The notes beneath the pieces are model-generated. The model did no database searches. It had not been told where the DNA came from and saw only the letters and a program-made list of their open reading frames with translations. Positions 22,631 through 33,260 of a DNA stretch of 64,000 nucleotides are shown here, in pieces; positions within the stretch are counted from its first letter, which is position 1; each line of letters opens with the position of its first letter. Position numbers and translations under genes: made by a program. Where the stretch lies: contig CM066728.1 in the NCBI GenBank assembly GCA_033961575.1, positions 181,713,678 through 181,777,677 on the forward strand, written 5' to 3'. This DNA is from Aselliscus stoliczkanus. Its lineage: Eukaryota > Chordata > Mammalia > Chiroptera > Hipposideridae.

Positions 22631-23056
22631 TTGGGCTGGCCAAGTGCCACATTGGTTAAGAGTTGGCTTGGGACGCCTGCTCTGAGCAGCAGGGCCCCGG
22701 TTCAGACCCACATGCTGGCCAGTGACTCTGTGCCCTCTACAGCTAAGATGGTGAACAACAGCTCCACCTAGAGCTGGGCTGCCGAGAGTCACCTGCGACG
22801 GCATAGGCTGCAGTGGGGCTGGTTGGCAGTGGGCATGAGCTTTTGTGAGCTGCTGTGAGCGCTGTCCAATGGCCAGTGAGCAAGTGCCTCACCTGGGAGT
22901 AACACAGTGGTAATACCAACATGGACCAGTGAAGTGACGCCCTCCACAACTAGACTGAAGAATAAAAGGACAGCAACTTTTCTGTTCCCCTTCCCTGATT
23001 CCCCAACACTGTTCCCCTCCCCCAATTCCCCAATAAAATCTTTAAAAAAAAAACCC
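22631..23056 (+). mobile_element. Long T+ type tRNA-derived SINE
   Basis: Same family as 10267-10745. Head 'gggctggccaagtgccacattggttaag' region, B-box 'ggttcagaccc', 'ccagtgactctgtgccctctacagct', body, and 'ccaataaaatctttaaaa'. TSD aactcagtctttcc at 22617-22630 and 23057-23070. It inserted at the end of a MIR. Confidence 0.92.
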
Positions 23057-23163
23057 AACTCAGTCTTTCCCTGTGGCTTCTCTGTTACTCTCCCCCAAGA
23101 CACCACAAGGTTGTATTTTGAATTTATTATTTATTTTTGTAAACCTTGGGTCCCTTATATATA

Positions 23164-23266
23164 TTTTATTTATTTATTTATTTTTTTGAGGACAGTGTCA
23201 CTGGCCCTCATATGTAAGACCTGAACCGGGGTTGCTGGCTTAACCACTGCACCACTCGGCCGGCCT
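23164..23266 (-). mobile_element. Short head-only tRNA-derived SINE
   Basis: Minus-strand ~100-bp SINE: T-tail on + (23165-23188), then the complement of 'gggccagtgacactgtcctc', B-box and A-box, ending 'cactcggccggcc'. TSD gggtcccttatatata (23148-23163) and gggttccttatatata (23267-23282), one mismatch. The body stops where the long SINE continues. Confidence 0.9.
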
Positions 23267-23282
23267 GGGTTCCTTATATATA

Positions 23283-24985
23283 AAATAAGACTATGAATAC
23301 ATGCTATGTCACATGGTTGATTACTCAATGGTAAAATGTACAGAAAGCCCCTAGCTTTTATAGTTGGCCAAAAAGTGAGTGCTTTCTAGTTCAATTTCCA
23401 AATCTAGTATGTAAGTCTAGATTTAAGAGATGATGGTTAATTTAAAAATCTCAGCTAAACCAATTATTTCTAATTTTATTTTATTAAACTTCTAGCCAAG
23501 CTTGTAGCAGCTGAAAATCTGAATTCTATTGTTCTCTGCTCTTTCCTCTACCCTCAGGCTTTTCCAATTCCTGTTAACAAACAATGAAACACATATAAGG
23601 ACATTAATAGCAAAGACTATTCCTGATTTCCAACTCTTAGTAAGTGGGAGATGGTCTTTTGCACATTTCTCCTAAGATTACATATTTGCCTATTTGTGTT
23701 TTGCACATTATATTTCAGTTTTAAAAAACGTAGCTCACTTTTTGGGTAACACTTCAGAATACACCTAAACTTGTATTTCTTAGGTTTTGTAACGTTCGAG
23801 AGAATTTTCACTTTGCCGGTTGAAAATAATGGCTCCTTGCTTCGTAGTGTTGCTGTGAGAATTACACAAAATAACACTTAAAATTGTTGTGCCTACCATA
23901 GAGTAAGCATGCAATAGCTGTTAGCTATCGTTATTATGACACAATTGTATTTTCAGTATTTTGAACATAATCAGTGCCTAGCAAATGTTTATTGAATTGA
24001 ATAGAGAGGTTACAAGAAGAATGCATTTCACGGAATAGGTTAAATAGTTAACAAATGTTTTCAATTACATGTTTGATTGCAAACCGGATGAAAAGAAGGT
24101 GAAACTCATGTCAAAGTTAGAAATTATATTGACTCAAACGAAACTTTTGGTTTTAGCCTCAGGTTTAAGTATTACTCATTTTCCTTTTTTACCAAGAAGC
24201 AATATCTGATGGAGCAGGGAGAGGGAAGTCATACTTTCGAAATGCACCAAATTCTAGAGGTGCTTTTTGCCCACACAACTGTAAATGAAGCCCACATCCT
24301 CTCCTTCTGGCCCAGGTGAAGTAAAAACACCCCAGAAAATACATTTTATAAGCATTTATTTTATAAATCTTTGCCAAAGTGATGTAAGAATCACATAGTT
24401 AGAGCTGGTAGATGAGATAGCAAAACTCGATGGGAGCGTGAGACACCCATGTTGAGCTCTGTTGGGTTGTGGTTGCAGTGGGGGAGGGACAGGGAGGCTA
24501 GGAAGGCTATATAGAAATTCATTGGCACCAAGGTTAAGGTTGCAGAGAGTAACTGAAGCATGATAAATTAGGGTCTGCTAAGGAAACTGAAGGTACAAAC
24601 AGTAGGGAATGAACTCATAAGTGTCAAGACCTGTAATGATACAGGCAAGGATGGAGGCTAGGTCACGGAGCCGAGTTCAGAGCTGAGTAAAGGCCATGAG
24701 GATATGAAAGAATCAAATAAGTCTTATGACCTCAAGTCCCATCGTGTTTGCAGATCACATATGACAAGTCCAACTTACCAACTTAAGTTTAAAATCCTGG
24801 GGTAGGACAGATTACTAACCTAGACAAGCCTTGTCATATGTAAGCAGAAGACTCATATTAGCTTGAACGTGATGAAGGTTTTCATAAGCAAGAGGTTTCA
24901 TCTTCTATAATAATATATTTCTGTACTACCTCGCATCTCAAATCTGCAGCAGAAAGGACCAAGATTAAAATAACACAAGGGAAGT
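23283..24985. other. Unique DNA with one MIR relic, no gene recognised
   Basis: A MIR-like tail lies near 23820-23945 ('tgctgtgagaattacacaaaa', 'catagagtaagcatgcaatag'). Otherwise no repeat or coding signal. Confidence 0.45.
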
Positions 24986-25000
24986 ATCATTCCATCCTAT

Positions 25001-25311
25001 TTTTAAAAGATTTTTATTAAAAATATAGCTAACATACAATATTACATTAGTTTCAGGGGTACATTATAGTTATTCAACATTTATATACCTAAAGAAGTAA
25101 TCACGATTAATATAAAATAATATTGAATGTCAACTGTAATTGAAAAATTAAAAAAAGGGGTAAAAGATGAAGGGGAATAAGAGGTCCAGATTTCCAGGTA
25201 TAAAACAAATAAGTCATGGGGATGTAATATACAGCGTAGGGAATATAGTAAATAATATCGTGATAATGTGGTATGGTGTCAGCTGGTTGCTGGACTTTTA
25301 TCATGGTGACG
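25001..25311 (-). mobile_element. L1: 5'-truncated L1 with 5' inversion (twin priming)
   Basis: Minus-strand L1 of the 13-16 kb type. 25001-25105 is the L1 3' end in antisense. From 25106 the adjacent upstream 3'UTR (the part matching 15820-16027) runs in sense. So the 5' segment is inverted relative to the 3' segment, and the two were contiguous in the parent. TSD attccatcctat at 24989-25000 and 25312-25323. This is the signature of twin priming. Confidence 0.9.
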
Positions 25312-25824
25312 ATTCCATCCTATCTTAATTGTTCTCTCAATCTTGTCCCCACCTCTGACAATAAGAAACATGTTATAGGGTATGGCATGGTAGAAGCAGT
25401 TTTTTGCATACTACTTTTTTGCAATTATACAAATACATTTTTTGTTTTTATCTATAACTGATGGAAATATTGACTTATTTAATAAAAACATAAATTATTT
25501 CTTTAAAAATATGCTTTTAATAATATAATAAACAGCATTATTGAGATTTTAAAAATGATTCTCACCATGGCTCTTGACCACTTCTAGTATTCGTGTAGTG
25601 ATTGATATGCACTGTTACAGAAAAGGAAGAGTGTATGTCAGAGGTACAGGGAAAGAGAGATAACTCAGATACCAGTGATATTTTACACTTTAACAAGATA
25701 AAAAGTACTGAGAAAAAAATTCTACTGCCTTAGAAGATGTCATTCTGTCTGATTTCTCTAGGATAATTTTTTTCTATCTGTAAAATACATTCATCAGTAG
25801 CTGCCTAAACTATTGCATTTACAA

Positions 25825-26100
25825 GTTAAAAACTTTTTATTGTGAAAAATCTAAAGCATATACAAAAGTAGAGAAAAAAAGTATAATAAATTCTTGTAAG
25901 TCTGTTGTCCAGCTTCAATAATTATCAATATTTTGACAATCTTGTTTCATTTAGTCATCTCTCTCTCTCTCTCTCTCTCTCGCTCTCGCTCTCGCTCTCG
26001 CTCTCTCATCTATCTATATCAGGTGGGGATGTTAAAACATTTAAGCAAATTCCAGACATTGTGTCATTTCACCTATACATACTCCATTATCATTGCTAAT
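25825..26100. repeat. Ancient L1 3'UTR relic with (CT)n
   Basis: 'attgtgaaaaatctaaagca' and 'ttaagcaaattccagacattgtgtcatttcac' are old L1 3'UTR phrases. A (CT)n tract at 25959-26005 interrupts them. Confidence 0.55.
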
Positions 26101-26117
26101 TAAAAGAATGTGTTTTA

Positions 26118-26229
26118 GGGGCCGGCCGAGTGGCGTGATGGTTAAGCGCTGGCTTGGGAAGCCAGTGGCCCCGGTTTGGTCCCACATATGAGGGCTGGTA
26201 ACACTGCCTTCAAAAAAAAAAAAAAAAAA
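26118..26229 (+). mobile_element. Short head-only tRNA-derived SINE
   Basis: 112 bp: 'ggggccggccgagtggcg', A-box-like 'gtggcgtgatggttaag', B-box-like 'ggtttggtccc', 'gagggctggtaacactgcc', then A-tail. Perfect 16-bp TSD aaaagaatgtgtttta at 26102-26117 and 26230-26245. Young copy inside an old L1 relic. Confidence 0.93.
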
Positions 26230-26245
26230 AAAAGAATGTGTTTTA

Positions 26246-27207
26246 AGTCCAAATCATGTCATCACAACTCATAAAATTAACAATAATTTTAATGTGATCT
26301 ACTATTCAACCCAAATTTAAGTTTATTTAATTGTCTCACATATTTTTAAACAATATACATGGTTTATTATAGTTAAACCAAAATGATGTGAGAAGTCATT
26401 GGAAATTACAAAAGTTATTTGAAGAAACATTTACACAAATATTTAACATTTACAAAACTATGATGAGGATAATGATAATGATAGACCTGTGATCTATTAT
26501 TAAAAAAAATAATTACTGTCTTTGGGATTGAGTTGCAAAAATCCTTAGTTTTAAGTTACATATTTTAGAAAGTCAATTTACAAGTTTTTTCTTCTTAATT
26601 TTATAAAATTTTATTTGGGTTCCTGAGAATGTTGGATAACTTGTTATTTTTGTTCTTTTGTAATATTTTCTATTTTCTAATTTACTTTTCTGTTATGAAA
26701 GTAATTCATGTTCTTTATTAAAAATCTTGGAAAATCAACCATAATTCCATGACCCAGTGAAGACCACTGACCATTTTGGAAATTTTCTCACAGTCTTCTG
26801 TATGGATATGTGTGTATGGTACATACAAATGTGTATAATGGGCACAAACTTAGGATTTCTTTGTAACCCACTTTTTTCAATTCACATTTTACTTACAAAT
26901 GTCCCAAGTCATTGGAGAATGACTATAATTTTCACAGATCTTTGTGTGACTCTTTGACTATTCCACAGCATAATTCCCTAAAATGCAATTACTGTGTTAA
27001 AGAATACACTTTTAAGATTTTTTTTGTATCTATTATCTAATTATCCCCTAGAAATTGTTTTCCAATTCAGTTTCCAGAAAATAAGTACTTAGTTTAATTC
27101 AACTTCATTAGTATAAAATATTAATAGGTAACTTTTTTGATAAATTGATGTATGAAATATTGCATCCCAGTTTTCTTTTCCTTTTCTTTAACTTTTTGTG
27201 AGACCAA

Positions 27208-27240
<33 letters not shown>

Positions 27241-27720
27241 TATTTTTTTTTTTTTTGAGGGCAGTGTCACTGGCCCTCATATGTGGGACCCGAACCAGGG
27301 CCGCTGGCTTCCGAAGCCAGCGCTTAACCACCGCGCCACTGGGCTGGCCTGAGACCTAATTATTTTTGCAATTTTTTTTTTTTGCAAATTATTTTTCAAA
27401 TGTTTATATCTATTAATGTAATTCTTTGCCTATCATGATTTTGGCCAATTTTCTATTTCATCTTACTTGTTTGTAAAAAATTTGTCTATAGCAAAGATAT
27501 AAACTTTTTATGTGTATTATGTTTTAAATATTTTCCTAGTTTTTCTTCTAATTTCATTTGTTTCTTTCCTAAAGAAGTTTTACATTTTTACAATCAAGCT
27601 TATCAATGTTTCTATTGTTATTTCTTTCAAAGAGTTCATTTAGAAAGTCCTTCCCATTCTAAGATAATGAGTATATACTTAAATTTGCTTCACGTTGATT
27701 TATGATTTAAAAAAATACTA
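26246..27720. repeat. Ancient L1 3'UTR relics
   Basis: 'gtctcacatatttttaaacaa', 'gttatgaaagtaattcatg', 'aaaatcttggaaaatcaaccataattcc', 'ttctgtatggatatgtgtg' and, after a SINE, 'aaagttcatttagaaagtccttccc' are all familiar from old L1 3'UTRs. No coding potential. Confidence 0.5.
27214..27349 (-). mobile_element. Short head-only tRNA-derived SINE with (ATT)n
   Basis: Minus-strand copy: (ATT)n/T-tail at 27208-27256, then the complement of 'gggccagtgacactgccctc', the tRNA-like head, ending 'gggctggcc'. TSD tgagaccaaattatt (27199-27213) and tgagacctaattatt (27350-27364). The tail has become an (ATT)n microsatellite. Confidence 0.9.
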
Positions 27721-27724
27721 CTTG

Positions 27725-28330
27725 GGCTGGCTGAGTGGGTCAGTTGGTTAAGAATTGGCTTACAGCGTGAAAATTATAATCATTCTCCAATGACTGCAGG
27801 TTCAATTCCCACATGGGCCAGTGATGCTGTGCCCGAGCTGTTGCTGAGCTGCCAACAAGATTGTGAAAACAAGATTGCTTGGTCGATGGTGGGCTATGCC
27901 CATCTGCAATTAAGGCTGAACTCGGCACCTTGAGCTGAGCCACCGCCTGGATGGCTCAGTGGATAGAGCATGCACTCTTTTTTTTTTTTTTGAGGGCAGT
28001 CTCACTGGCCCTCAAATGTGGGACCCAACCGGGTCCACTGGCTTCCCAAGCCAGCGCTTAACCACCATGCCACTCGGTGGCCCGAGCATGCACTCTTAAC
28101 AACAAAGCTGCTGGTTTGACTCCTGCATGGGATGGTGGCTACGCCCACCCGCAACTAAGACTGAACACAGCACCTTGAGCTTAGAGGCCACGAGCTGCCG
28201 ATGGGAAGCCAGATGGCAACTGACGCCCTCCACAGCGAAGACTGAAGAACAACAACTTGGCTGGTCCCCTCCCCCAATTCCCCAACACTGTTCGACTCCC
28301 CCGATTCCCCAATAAAATCTTTAAAAAAAA
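27725..28330 (+). mobile_element. Dimeric (two tRNA-like units) T+ SINE, interrupted
   Basis: Plus-strand SINE with a first tRNA-like unit (A-box region 'gagtgggtcagttggttaag', B-box 'ggttcaattcc'), a linker, then a second unit ('ggatggctcagtggatagagc ... ggtttgactcc'), then the shared long-SINE 3' end ('ccaataaaatctttaaaa'). The second unit is split by a nested SINE (27980-28083). TSD actacttg at 27717-27724 and 28331-28338. Confidence 0.85.
27980..28083 (-). mobile_element. Short SINE nested inside the dimeric SINE
   Basis: Minus-strand head-only SINE inserted between A- and B-box of the host SINE's second tRNA-like unit. TSD gagcatgcactctt at 27966-27979 and 28084-28097, perfect 14 bp. 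Gives the relative age: dimeric SINE first, short SINE later. Confidence 0.93.
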
Positions 28331-28338
28331 ACTACTTG

Positions 28339-29110
28339 ATTTTTTATTCCTTTTGAGTTAATTTTAGTAGTAAGTTGTGATGAAAGACACTGACACGACT
28401 CTTCCCAATCCTTTCACTTCCATATCATCTAAGTAATAAACTTTCCTTTCCTTTCTGATTTTTTAATAGTAACTTTATCACATACTACAATTTTAAGTCC
28501 ACAGTGGCACATAATGGTTTATTGATTTACAAATAAATGGGCTGTCTACTATTATCTTTCCCCAGTAGTCTGTTAGAAGACCCTCTTTGTAGTCTTCTTT
28601 TGTATCTCCTACATAACTTTGAACACAGTAGTTGATACAAATTTGTTGTATTAAATAAATGATTAATGAGTCGTTAATATACCTGGGGAAGTATTAACTT
28701 TAAGATAAGTAAATGTGTGTTTTGGAAATATTTAACTTTTGGAAAAAAGGGCACTGGGCCTGATGAGTTCTTTAAAGACCCTTCCAGTTTATGATTCTTT
28801 CATGTAACCTAATTATTCAGACATAGTCGCTTCCTAAGTCAAAGCACCAGGTTATCTTCTCATGGACCCCCAGGCTCAGGATTAACATTAAGATTCAAGC
28901 ATTTTAATTTATCATTCTCCCAAAAAATTTTGATGCAGCGGGGCTGGTATTTCTCAAACCCTAGTAATGTACAGACACCTTTTACGAAAAATCTTTGAAA
29001 ATTGTACTGTGTCTTGTCAATGCGGCAGGATTTCCATATATACCAACCAGTTCTGGAATACATCAACAACATTCTCCTAAGAATTTGCTTCTGGAGATTG
29101 TTTTCTAGCA
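28339..29110. other. Mostly unique DNA with an L2-like relic
   Basis: About 28560-28670 resembles the L2 3' end ('tagttgatacaaatttgttg..aataaatg'). The rest shows nothing recognised. Confidence 0.4.
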
Positions 29111-29111
29111 T

Positions 29112-29171
<60 letters not shown>
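29112..29171. repeat. (CA)n microsatellite
   Basis: About 30 perfect CA units. It produces a poly-(Cys-Val) stretch in a 200-codon minus-strand frame (28860-29462), which is therefore not taken as a gene. Confidence 0.97.
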
Positions 29172-29173
<2 letters not shown>

Positions 29174-29268
29174 CTGTAAACTCCATCCCTTCAGGGACCT
29201 GATCTTCCATTGCTTTTGCAGCTTCCAGCAGTTTCGCATTCACTCTACAGATGTTTGCACCAAGAACG

Positions 29269-29450
29269 AGCCTGCACCTTGCTCCACTTCTCCCGCACGA
29301 GCCACGGAGCGATCTCGGGCCTTCCCGCAGCCTCCAGGTCTCCTGGAGGCGTCGGAGTCCCGCCGAGGAGCGGAGGAGCGGGTCTCTGTAGCTCTGTGGC
29401 TGCGCATCTCCGCCGAGCTCAGGCGGGACTCGCGGGCCTCGGCCTGGGGA
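29269..29450. promoter_or_regulatory. Small CpG-rich patch, possible promoter or CpG island
   Basis: About 20 CpG in 180 bp against a CpG-poor background, GC well above 60%. Not part of a recognisable SINE or L1. It could be the 5' end of an unannotated transcript on either strand or an exapted GC-rich repeat. The plus-strand frame at 29210-29575 and the minus-strand frame at 28860-29462 both read through it, but neither shows a known domain. Function inferred only from composition. Confidence 0.5.
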
Positions 29451-30308
29451 TGAATGCCCCAATATCCCTAGGCAAGGGGGATAGACCCTCGCCAGGATTT
29501 CCTCCCCTTTCTCTCCTTCCCTTTAGCCCCCCTTTGCAGCATAGTAAGAATGGACTACGAAAGTATTTTTATTAAGTAAAGCCTTTGCTTCTCACTGAAA
29601 GATCGCGGTGTGGCTACCAGTTCCGGTTAAAAAAACAGGGCTGAAATAGATTGGGGAGTGGGGTGGTGGGGAGCTTCAAACTGTGATTGAGCCCCTAGGA
29701 AGGAAAAGATGCCTCAGGCCAGGCGCGCTGTTTAAAACAATCCAAATAAAACCAAAATATAACATAAAAACACCCCTTTCCCCCCACTCCCCCGTCCCCC
29801 TTCCTCCCACACGAACAACAAAACCCCTTGTAAAATCACTGAAGCGGATGACCCACCAGTGTTCTTCCAAGGCTAATGCTCTGGTTTCAATTTTTCCCTT
29901 CATTTTCTCTACAACACATAACTTGTATCTGTTTGCACCTGTAATAATTTTCAAAAATTGGAAATTTACTTCAACAATTTCTTTATATACATTTAATAAC
30001 TTGTGTGCATTATATTTATTATCTGATTAATGCAGCTTACATTAAAAAAATCATCATCATACAAATTCTGTTTCAGAGAAAATTCTAGAATCCAGACGAA
30101 AGGTTACGATTTTAGCCCAAGGTGTGCCCCTGTTTTGCCTTGAGCAATTCTTTTAACCTGACTTTTGATTTCTGAAGAAGGAGCTAGGAAACCTAAATGA
30201 AATCCAAGTCTCTTTCCTGTTTTGAGTTTTCAGGACACTCCCGCTTGTGGAACCCGTTGGAGAGCAATCTATACTCAGACCCTAGGTTGAGTGTAGGTTT
30301 AACTGCCT
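29451..30308. other. Unique DNA, no gene recognised
   Basis: Includes a C-rich strand asymmetry near 29775-29830. No repeats, no convincing coding. Confidence 0.4.
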
Positions 30309-30324
30309 AAGATAGTGCCTTGGC

Positions 30325-30888
30325 ATGTTAAGTGAAATAAGTCAGTCAAAGACAAATACCATATGATCTCACTTATATGTGGAATCTAAAGAACTGAATA
30401 AATGAGCAATGTAAATAGAAATAGTCTCAGAGACACAAAGAAAAAAACTGATGAGGGCTAGATGGAATGGGGATGGGAGAAGGGGATGGGACAAGGCAAC
30501 ATAAACTGATAACTACAATATTACTGCAGAGACAGAAGAGACAGTTTAGGGAATATAATCAATAATGTTGTAAATATTTTCTTTTAGGGGAACAGACAAG
30601 GATGCATGTCCTTTTAGGGAGACCACTTCATGGACGGTGTAGTGGCCTTACCACTGCACTGTACATCTGAAGTTGCCGTTGAACAATATTCTATGTCAAC
30701 TATAATTTAACACATATATAGTCATGGGATATGGAATATAGTGTAGGGATGGAGTCAATGGAATTGTAATAGATATGTGTGATATCGGGGGTGGGGAGGC
30801 AAGGGAGGGAGAGGGGGAGTCACTTTGTAAGGGGTGAAAAAAATAACTATTGCATTATTTTGTACATCTGTAACTAATAATAATAATA

Positions 30889-30917
<29 letters not shown>
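30325..30917 (+). mobile_element. L1: 5'-truncated young L1
   Basis: Contains only the end of ORF2 and the 3'UTR of the 1747-9786 family ('aagtgaaataagtcagtca', 'catatgatctcacttatatg', G-rich tract near 30786-30822), ending in an (AAT)n tail (30869-30917). TSD aagatagtgccttggc, 16 bp perfect, at 30309-30324 and 30918-30933. Typical abortive reverse transcription product. Confidence 0.95.
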
Positions 30918-30919
<2 letters not shown>

Positions 30920-30933
30920 GATAGTGCCTTGGC

Positions 30934-32015
30934 TCCCAATTAGAGGTTTCTTCCTTCATGGGGTTTTGGCCATTCTTTTTTTCATTGACCTTATCAATAG
31001 GAAGCAGAGTGAGTCATTTACTGATGGGTTCATGGTAGTTTACAGAGTTCCTTCCTGAAACCATCTGAAGGTACACATATTAGATACTTTGTCCCTAGGA
31101 AGGAACCCACAAGCATACCTCTTTACAAGAACATGCCAAAGACCATATACTTTTTTCCATTTATGATGAGCCACTCTTCAACATCTAGTCCACTAAGGCT
31201 GCTGACTATTGTTGGCAAAGAAACTGTAAGTTTGGTGCCAAAAATTTATATCAAGTGAGATAAGATGTAAAATAGGAGGTTGCATGGGGTGATCAAAATG
31301 TGTACAACTGGAACCTCCCTATACTGTCAACTTTCTTAGATTAAAAAATATTTACTTAGTTATTCTCAAGGAGGTCAGAGAAAAACATTAATGACAAACC
31401 TTGCTTTAACCCATAGATCAGAGAGCTTCCTGAATAACTTCTACCTAATCTAGGAAAAGTCTGTTGAAGCAAAAGATAGATGTGTTTTTCACATGAACAT
31501 CAACTCTGTTTATAAGTTGATTTCCTAAACAGTTTCTTTGGTGAAATAGGTATAGACAGAGTAGTAGGTCTCTAAGTATATTGATATTTTTGTTATTTCA
31601 AAACCCAGTAAACTCATATCAATAGCTCATTTCTGTTTTGAACTATAAAATAGGATTTTTAAAAAAGATTTTAACAAGTTATTTGCCAATGTACTCCAGG
31701 AATTTGATTTTAAAATATTGAAGGTTCTCATATGTCTTTCAAAAGAACATGGAGAGCATTTGGAGATCTTTAATTAATACTAATTTCACGTTTTGAAGTT
31801 AATTTAAAAGTTTTGGTTTGAGCAGTTGAGTGAAGTCTGGGGTCAAGGAAACCAGGGTTCCTGGTCCCCTTTAGCGGGGAATGGTATTAGAGATTAAGAT
31901 CTGGACACTAGGGGTGTTCAATGCTACTATGATAGCTCTGTCTTTAAGCCTTTTTGTGGACAGAACTAGGACATATGTGCAGGTAAATAGACATGTATGT
32001 ATACATACCTATATA
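30934..32015. other. Unique DNA, no gene recognised
   Basis: AT-rich, no recognised repeat. Confidence 0.4.
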
Positions 32016-32044
32016 CCAGGGGTGCCAAAGAAATGTATACAACT

Positions 32045-32135
32045 GGACACTTTGGTCAGTGTAGCTCAGGCAGTAGTTCACTATAATCAGAAGTGTCTGG
32101 ACGCTGATGGTAACCACTTTGAGCACCTCTTGTAA
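32045..32135 (+). pseudogene. Mariner transposase C-terminal remnant
   Basis: Reads ..AVVHYNQKCLDADGNHFEHLL then stop. The Q/K-C..GxHFEHL pattern is typical of mariner transposase ends. The catalytic D,D,D region is absent, so no activity is possible. Confidence 0.75.
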
Positions 32136-32232
32136 TTGCAGAAGTCAAACATGACTTGTATTTCATCTTTCGTTATTGGTATATATTGAGTATTACAATT
32201 TTAATACAGTTTTCCTTTCTTAAAATGTGTAT

Positions 32233-32407
32233 GGGGCAGCTGGTTAGCTCAGTTGATTAGAGCACAGTGCTCATAAAACCAAGGTTGCCAGTTTGATCCC
32301 CACATGGGCCACTGAGTTGCACTCTCCACAACTAGATTGAAACAACTACTTGACTTGGAGCTGATGGGTCCTGGAAAAACACACTGTTTCCCAATAAAAT
32401 TAAAAAA
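32233..32407 (+). mobile_element. VES-type bat SINE (tRNA-Ile-like head)
   Basis: tRNA-Ile-like head ('ctggttagctcagttgattagagc', B-box 'gtttgatcccc'), then the body 'ccacaactagattgaaacaa' and 'ggagctgatgggtcctgg', which I recognise as VES, then A-rich tail. TSD aaaatgtgtat (32222-32232) and aaaatgtgcat (32408-32418), one mismatch. It inserted into the 3' end of the mariner, so it is younger than it. This is the main evidence for a bat. Confidence 0.85.
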
Positions 32408-32789
32408 AAAATGTGCATACATTTTTTTGGCACTGTCTGTATATCCATGCTATATGTGTATGTATACACACATACATAAATTTCGTAAGTACATATATAT
32501 GTACACATATACATGCATATACAAATATATATTACAGGGTTTTTGCCAGCTCTGTATCATACTCGTTTGTACCTTCTTCCATAGTGAGAAAAGCATGGCT
32601 CCCAACAATCTTGATACATTTCTTTATTTGCTTAATCATATAATGGATATAAAAGAATTTCTAAATTTCCCTGCCATTCCACTAAAAATCAAACCCATTA
32701 AAAAGAGTTCAGGATGTGTTTGCTGTTCTCCACCCCTGCTTTATGCCTTGCCCAAGGCTGAGAGTCAAATACTGTGATCATAATTTACT

Positions 32790-33260
32790 TGGAGTAGTTC
32801 TTTCATTGCCATCTCGTCCCTGTACTGTTATGTTTTTCTTTTGAAATAACGCTAGGTTCATTTCTTTCAGTTTGCTTTCAGTTTTAGGTTTTCCCCTTGT
32901 TCTTCTTTCGATTTATGTTTACTCTTTGAATATGTGGAATATTAACATGTTTCAAATCAAAATTATAAAAATAGGAATTCTCAGGGAAATGTCACTGACT
33001 TGCATATCCGTTTCACCCTGTTCCCTTCACCTTTTATGGGTAAACAAATTCATTGTTGTTAGTTTTCTCCCTGCTTGCTTCTTTTGATAGAGCTATGCAG
33101 GTATATGTATGAATCCTCACTTCCCTGTCTTTTGTTATACAAAAGGTAGCATACTATATCTGCTCTTATGCATTGTACTATTAGTTCACAGTATGTTTGG
33201 AAAATTGCGTCACATGAGTTCACAGAGGTCATCTTCATTTTTTTTTTTATAGCTGTTATG
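32790..33260. repeat. Ancient L1 3'UTR relic
   Basis: 'ttatacaaaaggtagcatac', 'cttatgcattgtactattag' are old L1 3'UTR phrases. Followed by a purine-rich tract at 33293-33355. Confidence 0.5.

Larger units (their letters stand above)
32016..32439 (+). mobile_element. Internally deleted Tc1/mariner element with transposase C-terminus
   Basis: Left end 'ccaggggtgcc' and right end 'ggcactgtctg' are imperfect terminal inverted repeats extending to 'aaatgtatac' and 'gcatacattt', with TA on both sides (32014-32015, 32440-32441), the mariner target. Just inside the left end is the transposase C-terminus (to stop at 32133-32135), ending NHFEHLL, a mariner-like ending. The remaining transposase is missing. 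A VES-like SINE sits at 32233-32407. Non-autonomous fossil. Confidence 0.88.

Noticed and set aside
26118..26190. Possible tRNA genes at SINE heads
   Set aside because: They have A- and B-box-like motifs but lie inside SINEs with TSDs and A-tails and lack a complete cloverleaf.
28860..29462. 200-codon minus-strand open frame through the CpG patch
   Set aside because: Runs through a (CA)n microsatellite as poly-Cys-Val and shows no domain; long frame results from GC-rich DNA plus the repeat.
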